Source: Methylocapsa sp. (lineage in GTDB: Bacteria; Pseudomonadota; Alphaproteobacteria; Rhizobiales; Beijerinckiaceae). From it: DNA of 5,633 nt. Under the pieces are notes generated by a model. That model made no database searches. It worked only from the letters and a program-made list of their open reading frames with translations, and had not been told where the DNA came from. Position numbers and translations under genes: made by a program. Below, piece by piece: positions 1-5,633 of this stretch. The stretch's first letter is position 1. Each line of letters begins with the position of its first letter. The stretch covers positions 1-5,633 of the forward strand of contig PLUZ01000494.1 of the NCBI GenBank assembly GCA_003162995.1, in the 5' to 3' direction.

Positions 1-430
1 ATCGCTCACCAGAATTTTCCTCCCAAGGCATGCACCCGTTGAGTCCGAACTACCCTTGTTTTCCGATGGCGCAACTGACGCGACATCAAACACCTTGTTC
101 GTCTAAGGATCACGCTTGGGTCTGACGCCTGAACGATATCTTGCTCCGGAAACGCCGTCTCACCAAGAAGCGTTTTAGCCAAGTCGGATGTCAGCCGGAC
201 AATCCCGTCCGTTATTTTGATGAAGTCGCCACACTCGAATTTCTTCGATTAAAAGTGTGTCGGCGCTGGCCAGGAAATCGGCTGACCCAGCCGCGCGACA
301 GGCCGGAAGGCCCACAAGCGCTGGGAACCTTCGGCCAAAAACAGCCGAATATAATTGTGGGACTTAATGTGGGGTGCACTTGCCTAACTACAAAATAATA
401 TCTTTAGAATCAATATGTTATTCAATCATA
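1..430. other. Gene-free stretch downstream of the tRNA-Ser
   Basis: I see no convincing gene here. The only sizeable open frame, at 141-398 on the plus strand, starts with TTG, has no recognisable motif and reads like random translation; the minus strand has no long frame. Three short hairpins cluster on the right side: CACACT/AGTGTG arms at 230-235 and 254-259, CGGCT/AGCCG at 279-283 and 289-293, and TTCGGC/GCCGAA at 330-335 and 344-349. None is followed by a clear T-run on either strand, so I do not call a terminator for the tRNA, although the AT-rich segment 391-430 lies just past its 3' end. No repeat of the tRNA 3' end and no integrase fragment is visible, so there is no sign of an integrated element at this tRNA. 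Confidence 0.6.
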
Positions 431-520
431 TGGCGGAGGGAGCGGGATTCGAACCCGCGATACGGTTTCCCGCATACACACTTTCCAGGCGTGCGCCTTC
501 AACCACTCGGCCACCCCTCC
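431..520 (-). tRNA. tRNA-Ser with anticodon GGA
   Basis: This is a complete class II tRNA of 90 nt read on the minus strand. The 7-bp acceptor stem pairs GGAGGGG (5' end at 520) with TCCCTCC, with one G-U pair, followed by discriminator G and a genomically encoded CCA at 433-431. The D arm carries GGCCGAGTGGTTGAAGGC. The anticodon stem-loop has CACGC/GTGTG arms around loop CTGGAAA, giving anticodon GGA at 486-484, which reads serine codons UCC and UCU. The long variable arm typical of serine tRNAs is a TGCGG/CCGTA stem closed by a GAAA tetraloop. The T arm has GCGGG/CCCGC around TTCGAAT. All arms are intact, so it should be functional. Confidence 0.97.
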
Positions 521-615
521 GCTGTTCTGTCTCGTGGACAAAAGGATCCACGTCTACGCTTCCAGTTGGTTTTCTAAAATCCCTTCGGATGCCATAAGCT
601 CCTGAAAGGCGCGCA

Positions 616-644
616 ACTATAGTGCGGCGAGCCGCAAGCGCAAG
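616..644 (-). promoter_or_regulatory. Candidate promoter for tRNA-Ser
   Basis: Read on the minus strand, CTTGCG (644-639) and CTATAG (622-617) are separated by 16 bases; an equally good reading is TTGCGC with TATAGT at the same spacing. The CTTG-type -35 suits alphaproteobacterial housekeeping promoters. Transcription would begin near 609, giving a leader of about 90 nt before the mature tRNA 5' end. The spacer contains an inverted repeat, TGCGGC and GCCGCA around two bases (623-636). Assignment rests on position and partial consensus only. Confidence 0.33.
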
Positions 645-756
645 CGAACTATGGCGATGCCGGCAGACGATCCAAATTCATGGTCCTTTGAGCTGCGGGA
701 CGTCAAGGAGGAAGCCTGGGCTTTCGCTTGCATCTTTGTGGTGCGGAGATCGCAAA

Positions 757-770
757 GCTTGCGCGCAAGC
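757..770. repeat. Perfect 14-base palindrome
   Basis: GCTTGCGCGCAAGC equals its own reverse complement. It lies in the non-coding stretch between the tRNA and the glycosyltransferase gene, about 140 bases upstream of the tRNA promoter. It could be a binding site for a dimeric DNA-binding protein, but no gene start is close by and no second copy was seen in the window. Confidence 0.4.
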
Positions 771-1072
771 AGCTTGCCGGCCGGGCCCGCCGATAGTATC
801 TCATAACAAACTACGCTACTAAGCCATTTGGCATCTCGCTCGGTGGCGAGTTCCATGGCTGCTCCTCGGTGACGGGGAAAATCCTTTTGTCGAAGCATCC
901 GTGAAGGCTGAAAATGACGCAGGATGCTGGCGGCCGGAGTGGTTCCCATCAAGTGCGAGTACGACAGAACCTCTTTAAAATCGTCTGTCTGGAAATTTAT
1001 GGCATATTTTTGCGCCTCGCGGCTGCCTTGCAAAGCAAGACGGCGGCAAAAGGCCACAGCTGCGCGAGAACT

Positions 1073-1148
1073 TTAAAACATGTCCTTAAATCATGTCCAT
1101 AAAAGCCGAACAGCAATGATTTCACTGGCGCTTTGGAACATGCTCTAA
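1073..1148. repeat. Tandem 13-base repeat with a diverged inverted third copy
   Basis: TTAAAACATGTCC (1073-1085) is followed directly by TTAAATCATGTCC (1086-1098), with one mismatch. About 36 bases later, GGAACATGCTCTAA (1135-1148) is close to the reverse complement of the first unit (11 of 13 positions plus one gap), so the whole forms an imperfect inverted repeat. From general knowledge, intergenic palindromic elements with GAGCATG- or CATGCTC-type ends are common in Hyphomicrobiales genomes. This may be a decayed member, or an operator array. Only the repeats themselves are directly visible. Confidence 0.4.
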
Positions 1149-1272
1149 CGGCAAAACCGTCCTGTGATACCAAATGGGAGGAGCATGCCCGGCCTTAAAC
1201 TGCCTCTCTGCGGGCAGATTCCGTCTCAATGAGATGCGTGTGGGACGCTTCATTCACGGAAAGTCGATAGTG

Positions 1273-1302
1273 TTGACGATTGTTGTTTTTGTGAAGGATA
1301 TC
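1273..1302 (+). promoter_or_regulatory. Candidate promoter close to the glycosyltransferase start
   Basis: TTGACG (1273-1278) is a good -35 match. The best -10 options downstream are weak: GGATAT at 1296-1301 (17-base spacer) or GATATC at 1297-1302 (18-base spacer). If this promoter is real, transcription would begin around 1308-1310, at or after the first in-frame ATG (1308). That would make the transcript leaderless for that ATG or favour the internal ATG at 1359. It therefore bears on the choice of start codon. Confidence 0.25.
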
Positions 1303-1307
1303 AGGAG

Positions 1308-2420
1308 ATGCCTACCGCGATATTCGATGAAACCACGCGCCAGCGTTCCGGAAAGTCAATGCGCATTCTCCATTTGATCAAGCACTGCATGCATTGTAAT
1401 GGGAACGTCAATGTCGCCGTCGATCTGGCTTGCGGACAAGTGCGGAAAGGCCATCAGGTCGTCTATGCAAGCGCCGGAGGGCATTACGATACGCTTCTCG
1501 ACGCGCATGGCGTGCGGCGAGTTGAGATACGCCAGGGTCAGGAGAGCAACCCATTGGCGCTCGTTGGCAATTTTGCCGCTTTGATCCGTCTGTGCCGGAC
1601 GTTTAAGCCGGACGTCATTCACGCGCATATGATGTCGAGCGCGGTTTTCGGCTTTCTTGCCTCGAAGCTGACCGGCGTGCCGCTCGTGACCACCGTTCAC
1701 AACTCGTTTGATCGTCATGCGGTCCTCATGCGTCTTGGCCGTGTCGTTGTCGCGGTCAGCAAGGCCGAACGGGATTTGCTTCTTAAGCGGGGGTTCAAGC
1801 CCGGCCAGGTTACGGTCATTCTCAATGGGCCGAATGATTCGCCGCGCGAAAGTTTTGGAACCCCAACCGATGTTGTGCTTGCCACGCCTTCGATCACCAC
1901 CGTCTGCGGCTTGCATCCCCGGAAAGGCGTGCATGATCTCCTTGCCGCGTTCCGCCTGCTCCTGCCGGAGTTTCCAAATTGGCACTTCAATATTATCGGG
2001 GGTGGTCCAGACCGGGAGAAACTGGAGGCATTAGCGGGGGAACTCGGACTCTCTGGATCGGCGCATTTCATAGGGCCGGTCGAGGCGCCGCAGCCTTTAT
2101 TGGGGCAATCGCAAATATTCGTCTTGGCCTCCTATGCCGACCCCTGCTGTCTCGTGATTCCGGAGGCACGCGAGGCGGGTTGCGCGATCGTTGCCACCGC
2201 GGTAGGCGGAACCCCGGAGCTTCTCGGACATGGAGAAGCGGGTCAATTGGTCGAGCCGGGAAAGCCCGAACAATTTGCCAAAGCGTTGCGCGGACTTATG
2301 CAAGATGAAGAAGCGCTGCGCCAATGGCGGACGCGAGCGAAGACAGGGGCCGGCTATTTCACGGTTGATCGTGTCGTGGAGGATTATGACAAAGTCTATG
2401 CCGCCTTGCAGCGTGCTTAA
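1308..2420 (+). CDS. Glycosyltransferase family 4 (GT-B fold) protein
   Basis: Predicted to transfer a sugar from an activated donor to an unidentified acceptor, probably at the cytoplasmic face of the membrane; no transmembrane segment or signal peptide is seen. At 370 residues it has the usual GT4 length. The N-terminal acceptor domain (about 18-175) starts with the strand MRILHLIK, and has GHQVV (48-52) and PDVIHAH (101-107), typical of the family. The C-terminal donor domain has GLHPRKGVHDLLAAF (201-215), GGGP (231-234) and PEAREAGCAIVATAVGG (285-301). The usual E-x7-E pair is D278-x7-E286 here, in the segment DPCCLVIPE. The first Arg of the common GR-L motif is replaced (G201-L202), while K206 remains. 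The ATG at 1308 has GAAGGA nine bases upstream; the ATG at 1359 (residue 18) matches where many GT4 proteins begin and is a real alternative. No neighbouring polysaccharide genes indicate its product. Confidence 0.88.
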   Translation: MPTAIFDETTRQRSGKSMRILHLIKHCMHCNGNVNVAVDLACGQVRKGHQVVYASAGGHYDTLLDAHGVRRVEIRQGQESNPLALVGNFAALIRLCRTFKPDVIHAHMMSSAVFGFLASKLTGVPLVTTVHNSFDRHAVLMRLGRVVVAVSKAERDLLLKRGFKPGQVTVILNGPNDSPRESFGTPTDVVLATPSITTVCGLHPRKGVHDLLAAFRLLLPEFPNWHFNIIGGGPDREKLEALAGELGLSGSAHFIGPVEAPQPLLGQSQIFVLASYADPCCLVIPEAREAGCAIVATAVGGTPELLGHGEAGQLVEPGKPEQFAKALRGLMQDEEALRQWRTRAKTGAGYFTVDRVVEDYDKVYAALQRA

Positions 2421-2426
2421 GGACCG

Positions 2427-2460
2427 GCAGCCGGCGGATAGGCGCTCCACCGTCGGCTGC
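2427..2460 (+). terminator. Strong hairpin after the glycosyltransferase gene, no T-run
   Basis: Arms GCAGCCGGCGG (2427-2437) and CCGTCGGCTGC (2450-2460) pair over 11 bp with one G-T pair around a 12-base loop, beginning six bases after the stop codon. The position fits a terminator or mRNA 3' stabiliser. The T-run expected of a factor-independent terminator is missing on the plus strand (next bases GGGCCAGCACC), so termination would be inefficient or use another mechanism. Confidence 0.45.
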
Positions 2461-2531
2461 GGGCCAGCACCTTGACGCCTGCCTTTGGATAGTCGAACAA
2501 AGTTGAAGACAAAGGCACGCTATTGACGTTA

Positions 2532-2963
2532 ATGAAACAAGCTATTATTTCCGCCGCAATCACGATCTTCGTCCTAAGCTGCTCGCTCGCTCCCGCGCGC
2601 GCGGATTTTCGTCTCTGCAACAATTCTGGCAGTAGGGTAAGTGTTGCGCTCGCCTATACCGATGGCGAGACGTGGATCAGCGAAGGCTGGTGGAATTTAA
2701 AAGCAAGCGGTTGCGAGACTTTGGTGCGCGGGCCTCTGGCGGCGGAGTTCTATTACGTCTATGCGATGGACGAGCACGGCGGCGAATGGAAGGGCAAGGC
2801 CTTTATGTGCACCCGTGACCGTGAATTCCGTATCATCGGCCGGGAAGATTGCTTCGTGCGCGGCTTTGATCGCACGGGGTTCTTCGAAGTCGATACGGGC
2901 AAGGAAGCCAAAAACTGGACCGTTCAATTGACCGATTCGACACAAGTTCCGCAAAACCCCTAA
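2532..2963 (+). CDS. Secreted DUF1036 family protein, function unknown
   Basis: A small exported protein of unknown function. From the ATG at 2532 it has a basic start (MKQ), a hydrophobic stretch, and a likely signal peptidase I site after APARA, leaving a mature protein of about 119 residues beginning DFRLCNNSG. The mature part matches DUF1036 as I know it: FRLCNNSGSRVSVALAY, the EGWWNL segment, YYVYAMD, FMCTRDREF and RGFDRTGFFEVDTG. Four cysteines (FRLC, ASGC, FMC and EDC contexts) could form two periplasmic disulfides. A lipobox-like VLSC lies inside the signal sequence, so a lipoprotein cannot be excluded, but the ARA site is better placed. An in-frame TTG at 2523 has AAAGG seven bases upstream and adds only three residues; I prefer ATG. 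A CTTGACG at 2471-2477 may be a -35 element, but no good -10 follows. The stop lies 21 bases before pyk, suggesting cotranscription. Confidence 0.9.
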   Translation: MKQAIISAAITIFVLSCSLAPARADFRLCNNSGSRVSVALAYTDGETWISEGWWNLKASGCETLVRGPLAAEFYYVYAMDEHGGEWKGKAFMCTRDREFRIIGREDCFVRGFDRTGFFEVDTGKEAKNWTVQLTDSTQVPQNP

Positions 2964-2984
2964 ATCCATCTCAACGAGGTTAGA

Positions 2985-4412
2985 ATGCGGCGGCTGCGCC
3001 GGTGTAAGATCATCGCGACCTTAGGGCCTGCTTCGGCAAACCCCGCAATGGTCTCGGCTTTGTTTCATGCTGGCGCCGACCTTTTCCGCATCAACATGAG
3101 CCATGCCACGCATGATCAGATGCGCAGGCAGGTCGAAATGATCCGGGCACTTCAAGAAGAATGCGGACGCCCGATCGGCGTTCTCATTGACCTCCAAGGC
3201 CCAAAACTGCGCATTGGCACCTTCAAGAACCGGGTCGTCAAACTCGCCAAGGGCGCCAATTTCATTTTCGATTCAGATCCCGAGCCTGGGGATCAAAACC
3301 GTGTTTGGCTTCCTCATTCCGAAATCTTGCTTGCGTTAAAGCCGGGCGGCACCATCCTTATCGATGATGGCAAGGTGCGGCTTCATGTCGCCGAGACCGA
3401 CGGCAAACGTGCCATTGCGATCGTCGATGTCGCGGGAGAGATATCGAACCGCAAGGGAGTGAGTTTACCGGACACGGAAATTCCAGTCTCCTCGATCACC
3501 GAAAAGGACCGGGCCGACCTCGCGGCCGCGCTAGACGCGGGCGTAGATTGGGTGGCTGTCTCCTTCGTGCAGCGGCCGGACGATGTTGCCGAGGTCAAGA
3601 AGCTGACCGCGGGCCGCGCGCTGGTGATGTCGAAGCTGGAAAAGCCGCAAGCGATTTCGCGGCTCGATGAGATCGTGCAGATTTCCGACGCACTTATGGT
3701 CGCGCGTGGTGATCTCGGAGTCGAGATGCCGCTCGAGAAAGTCCCAGGTTTGCAAAAGCGGATCAATCGCATGGCGCGCCGGTTCGGCAAGCCTGTCGTT
3801 GTGGCGACGCAGATGCTCGAATCCATGATCAATGCGCCCATCCCAACGCGCGCCGAGGTGTCGGATGTCGCGACTGCGGTTTTCGAGGGCGCCGACGCCG
3901 TTATGCTTTCCGCCGAAAGCGCCGCTGGCTCTTATCCGGTGGAAGCAGTCGTGACCATGAACAAGATCGCCGAGGAGGTCGAGCGCGACTCCTACTACCG
4001 GAGTATCATCAATGCGCAACGCGCTCCTCCCGAGGCGACGAATGCGGACGCGATCGCGATCGCCGTCGCCGCACGATATTTCGCCGAAACACTGGATTTT
4101 AAGGCAATTGTCGCCTGGACGTCTTCCGGCGCGACGGCGTTCCGCATCGCGCGGGAAAGGCCAGAGGCGCCGGTTCTGGCCCTCACGCCGAACCGCGAGA
4201 CAGCCTGCCGCCTGACGCTTGTTTGGGGCGTCCATGCGGTCGTCACCAAGGATGCGTATGACGTCGATGACATGGTGAAACGCGCCTGCAAATTCGCCGG
4301 ACGTGAAGGGTTTGCAAAGCCGCAAGAGCGGATCATTATTGTAGCGGGCGTTCCATTTGGCACGCCGGGCGCGACCAACATGGTCCGGATCGCCGTCCTC
4401 GACGCGGATTAG
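2985..4412 (+). CDS. pyk: Pyruvate kinase
   Basis: Cytoplasmic enzyme converting phosphoenolpyruvate and ADP to pyruvate and ATP, the last step of glycolysis. The 475-residue length is normal for bacterial pyruvate kinase. The start RRCKIIATLGPAS is typical, and CGAGGT five bases upstream serves as ribosome binding site. The catalytic A domain spans about 1-72 and 160-340, interrupted by the B lid (about 73-159); the C domain is about 341-475. Active-site residues are all present: R35, N37, S39 and H40 in FRINMSH; D69 in IDLQGPK; catalytic K217 and metal ligand E219 in the signature ALVMSKLEK; D243 in ARGDLGVE; T275 in ATQMLES. Position 74 is Lys and position 70 is Leu, the pairing linked to K+-independent pyruvate kinases. 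The C domain has TSSGATAFRIARERP (379-393), the usual region for effector binding; which effector cannot be read. It probably shares a transcript with the DUF1036 gene. I see no clear terminator in the 72 bases before the convergent gene. Confidence 0.98.
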   Translation: MRRLRRCKIIATLGPASANPAMVSALFHAGADLFRINMSHATHDQMRRQVEMIRALQEECGRPIGVLIDLQGPKLRIGTFKNRVVKLAKGANFIFDSDPEPGDQNRVWLPHSEILLALKPGGTILIDDGKVRLHVAETDGKRAIAIVDVAGEISNRKGVSLPDTEIPVSSITEKDRADLAAALDAGVDWVAVSFVQRPDDVAEVKKLTAGRALVMSKLEKPQAISRLDEIVQISDALMVARGDLGVEMPLEKVPGLQKRINRMARRFGKPVVVATQMLESMINAPIPTRAEVSDVATAVFEGADAVMLSAESAAGSYPVEAVVTMNKIAEEVERDSYYRSIINAQRAPPEATNADAIAIAVAARYFAETLDFKAIVAWTSSGATAFRIARERPEAPVLALTPNRETACRLTLVWGVHAVVTKDAYDVDDMVKRACKFAGREGFAKPQERIIIVAGVPFGTPGATNMVRIAVLDAD

Positions 4413-4484
4413 AAGTGAGCAGCGCGCCAATCTCCGGCCGCCGGCTCCCGCCTTCTCTTCAACCTTCCATCAAACATGCCGGTC

Positions 4485-5633
4485 TCAAGAAAAAGCCTGC
4501 AGGCCGGTGATCGCGCGCCCGAGGATGAGCGCGTGAATATCGTGGGTGCCTTCGTATGTATTCACCGTTTCGAGATTGGCGAGGTGGCGCATGATGGGGA
4601 AGGCGGCGGAAATTCCATTGGCGCCCAGCATGTCGCGGGCCATGCGGGCGATATCGAGCGCCTTGCCTGCATTGTTGCGCTTGACGAGCGAGATTGCTTC
4701 CGGGGCAAGCGTGCCCGCATCCAGCATCCGGCCGATGCGCAAGGCGGCCTGAAGCCCGAGCGCGATTTCGGTTTCCATGTCGGCGAGTTTTTTTTGGATC
4801 AGCTGATTAGCGGCGAGCGGCCGGCCGAATTGTTGACGCTCGAGTGTATAGGTTCGTGCCGCATCGAAACAAGCCTCCGCCGCCCCCATGGCGCCCCAGC
4901 AGATGCCGTATCGCGCATGGTTGAGGCAGCCAAAAGGTCCCTTGAGCCCCGAGGCACCCGGCAAGAGGTTTTCTCCCGGCACTTCGATACCGTCCATGAT
5001 GATCCCGCCGGTTGGCGAGGCGCGCAGCGATAGCTTCTGTGAAATCATTGGGGTCGCGAGCCCTTGCATTCCGCGTTCGAGAATAAATCCGCGGATTGCA
5101 TTTTGATGCATGCTCGATTTGGCGAAGACCACGAGGATGTCGGCGAAGGGACTATTGGTGATCCAAGTTTTGGCGCCGGTGAGCCGGTATCCATTCTTGG
5201 ATGGCTCTGCCTTGCTGCGCATCGCTTGCGGATCGGAGCCCGCGTCTGGTTCGGTGAGGCCAAAACAGCCGATCCATTCGCCGGTGGCCAGTCTTGGCAA
5301 ATATTTGCGGCGCTGAGCCTCGCTGCCATAGACGTGGATCGCGCGCATAACGAGAGAGGACTGCACACTCATCATGGAGCGATAGCCGCTATCGACGCGC
5401 TCAACTTCGCGAGCAGCAAGCCCATAGGCGACGTGGCCGAGCCCGGCGCCGCCATAGTTTTGCGGAATCGTCGGGCCGAGGAGTCCAAGGCGGCCCATTT
5501 GCATCAGGATCTCGCGATCGAAACGCTCTTCGAGATAGTCCTCCCGCGCGCGCGGGAGCAGGTACCCTTGCGCGAACGCGCGGGCGGAGTCGCGCACGAG
5601 CTTTTCATCTTCCGTGAGCTGGCCGTCGAGATC
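4485..5633 (-). CDS. gcdH: Glutaryl-CoA dehydrogenase, 5' end beyond the window
   Basis: FAD-dependent enzyme that oxidises and decarboxylates glutaryl-CoA to crotonyl-CoA and CO2, passing electrons to electron transfer flavoprotein; part of lysine, tryptophan and some aromatic degradation. Counting from the first visible residue (Asp1 at 5633), 382 residues are present. The frame stays open to the edge, so the GTG at 5597 is internal (…[14 protein letters not shown]), and only a short N-terminal part is missing. Visible motifs: acyl-CoA dehydrogenase signature [12 protein letters not shown] (123-134), WITNS (157-161), [14 protein letters not shown] (240-253), QFGRPL (268-273) and catalytic Glu361 in [21 protein letters not shown]85 and S89 in [11 protein letters not shown] match Arg94 and Ser98 of human glutaryl-CoA dehydrogenase, which bind the substrate's terminal carboxylate; this favours glutaryl-CoA over simple acyl-CoAs. 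Similarity to the human protein, recalled from memory, is high throughout. It converges on pyk. Confidence 0.95.
   Translation of the reverse strand, partial: DLDGQLTEDEKLVRDSARAFAQGYLLPRAREDYLEERFDREILMQMGRLGLLGPTIPQNYGGAGLGHVAYGLAAREVERVDSGYRSMMSVQSSLVMRAIHVYGSEAQRRKYLPRLATGEWIGCFGLTEPDAGSDPQAMRSKAEPSKNGYRLTGAKTWITNSPFADILVVFAKSSMHQNAIRGFILERGMQGLATPMISQKLSLRASPTGGIIMDGIEVPGENLLPGASGLKGPFGCLNHARYGICWGAMGAAEACFDAARTYTLERQQFGRPLAANQLIQKKLADMETEIALGLQAALRIGRMLDAGTLAPEAISLVKRNNAGKALDIARMARDMLGANGISAAFPIMRHLANLETVNTYEGTHDIHALILGRAITGLQAFS

Larger units (their letters stand above)
521..1307. other. Long intergenic region between tRNA-Ser and the glycosyltransferase gene
   Basis: About 790 bases without a gene I can support. 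It contains the candidate tRNA promoter (616-644), a small hairpin in the tRNA leader (arms CGTGGA 533-538 and TCCACG 547-552), a perfect 14-base palindrome (757-770), and a two-helix hairpin (GCCAT 823-827 with ATGGC 855-859 enclosing CTCGC 835-839 with GCGAG 846-850). Further right are a repeat cluster (1073-1148) and the leader of the glycosyltransferase gene. The longest open frame is 146 codons on the minus strand (1057-617, GTG start). It has no recognisable domain, an unstructured composition, and runs into the tRNA promoter, so I treat it as spurious. The region could hold a small RNA or decayed gene remnants; nothing in it identifies either. Confidence 0.55.

Noticed and set aside
350..355. 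Perfect TATAAT on the plus strand
   Set aside because: No TTG-type -35 lies 16-18 bases upstream and no gene follows on this strand before the antisense tRNA.
141..398. 85-codon plus-strand frame starting with TTG
   Set aside because: No motif, weak start, and the translation looks random; it also runs through the hairpin cluster.
431..520. tRNA-Ser as an integration site for a genomic island
   Set aside because: The tRNA is intact, and no second copy of its 3' end, integrase or other mobility gene is visible in the window.
374..597. Plus-strand open frames over the tRNA giving ERDSNPR- or GAGFEP-type peptides
   Set aside because: These are the well-known false proteins obtained by translating the antisense of tRNA genes; the tRNA-Ser at 431-520 on the minus strand explains the sequence.
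617..1057. 146-codon minus-strand frame starting with GTG
   Set aside because: No recognisable domain, random-looking composition with a low-complexity RLRLRL end, no convincing ribosome binding site noticed, and it overlaps the tRNA promoter. Kept as intergenic, though a decayed gene is not excluded.
3531..4430. 299-codon minus-strand frame antisense to pyk
   Set aside because: A shadow frame of the GC-rich pyk coding sequence; the plus strand encodes a complete pyruvate kinase with all catalytic residues.
4434..4444. CCGG-CCG-CCGG mini-hairpin between the convergent pyk and gcdH genes
   Set aside because: Only four base pairs with a three-base loop and no T-run on either strand; too weak to call a bidirectional terminator.
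4476..5033. 185-codon plus-strand frame opposite glutaryl-CoA dehydrogenase
   Set aside because: Antisense shadow; the minus strand has uninterrupted strong similarity to glutaryl-CoA dehydrogenase.

Overview
The window reads as ordinary chromosomal DNA of an alphaproteobacterium, most likely of the order Hyphomicrobiales (Rhizobiales). The evidence is the DUF1036 protein immediately upstream of a pyruvate kinase, a glutaryl-CoA dehydrogenase, moderately high GC, and protein style. A Beijerinckiaceae-like host (Methylocella, Methylocapsa or Beijerinckia relatives) is a guess, not something the sequence proves.

Layout. Bases 1-430 hold no convincing gene. A complete tRNA-Ser(GGA) with encoded CCA lies on the minus strand at 431-520, with a candidate promoter about 95 bases upstream of it. 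Bases 521-1307 form a long gene-poor stretch. It contains short palindromes, a tandem 13-base repeat that is part of an imperfect inverted repeat, and a leader with two overlapping micro-ORFs. A GT4-type glycosyltransferase follows on the plus strand (1308-2420) and ends just before a strong hairpin that lacks a T-run. Next is a small secreted DUF1036 protein (2532-2963). After 21 bases comes a complete pyruvate kinase (2985-4412). The right end is a convergent, 5'-truncated glutaryl-CoA dehydrogenase on the minus strand (4485 to the window edge).

How the genes relate. DUF1036 and pyk look like one transcription unit. Pyruvate kinase makes pyruvate and ATP in lower glycolysis. Glutaryl-CoA dehydrogenase feeds lysine, tryptophan or aromatic catabolism towards crotonyl-CoA, and is transcribed towards pyk, so it is independently expressed. 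The glycosyltransferase stands alone, without a visible polysaccharide gene cluster.

No clearly new system is visible. The points most worth a second look are the unexplained DUF1036-pyk pairing, the K+-independent signature in the pyruvate kinase, the atypical sugar-nucleotide site of the lone glycosyltransferase, and the unexplained 787-base region upstream of it.
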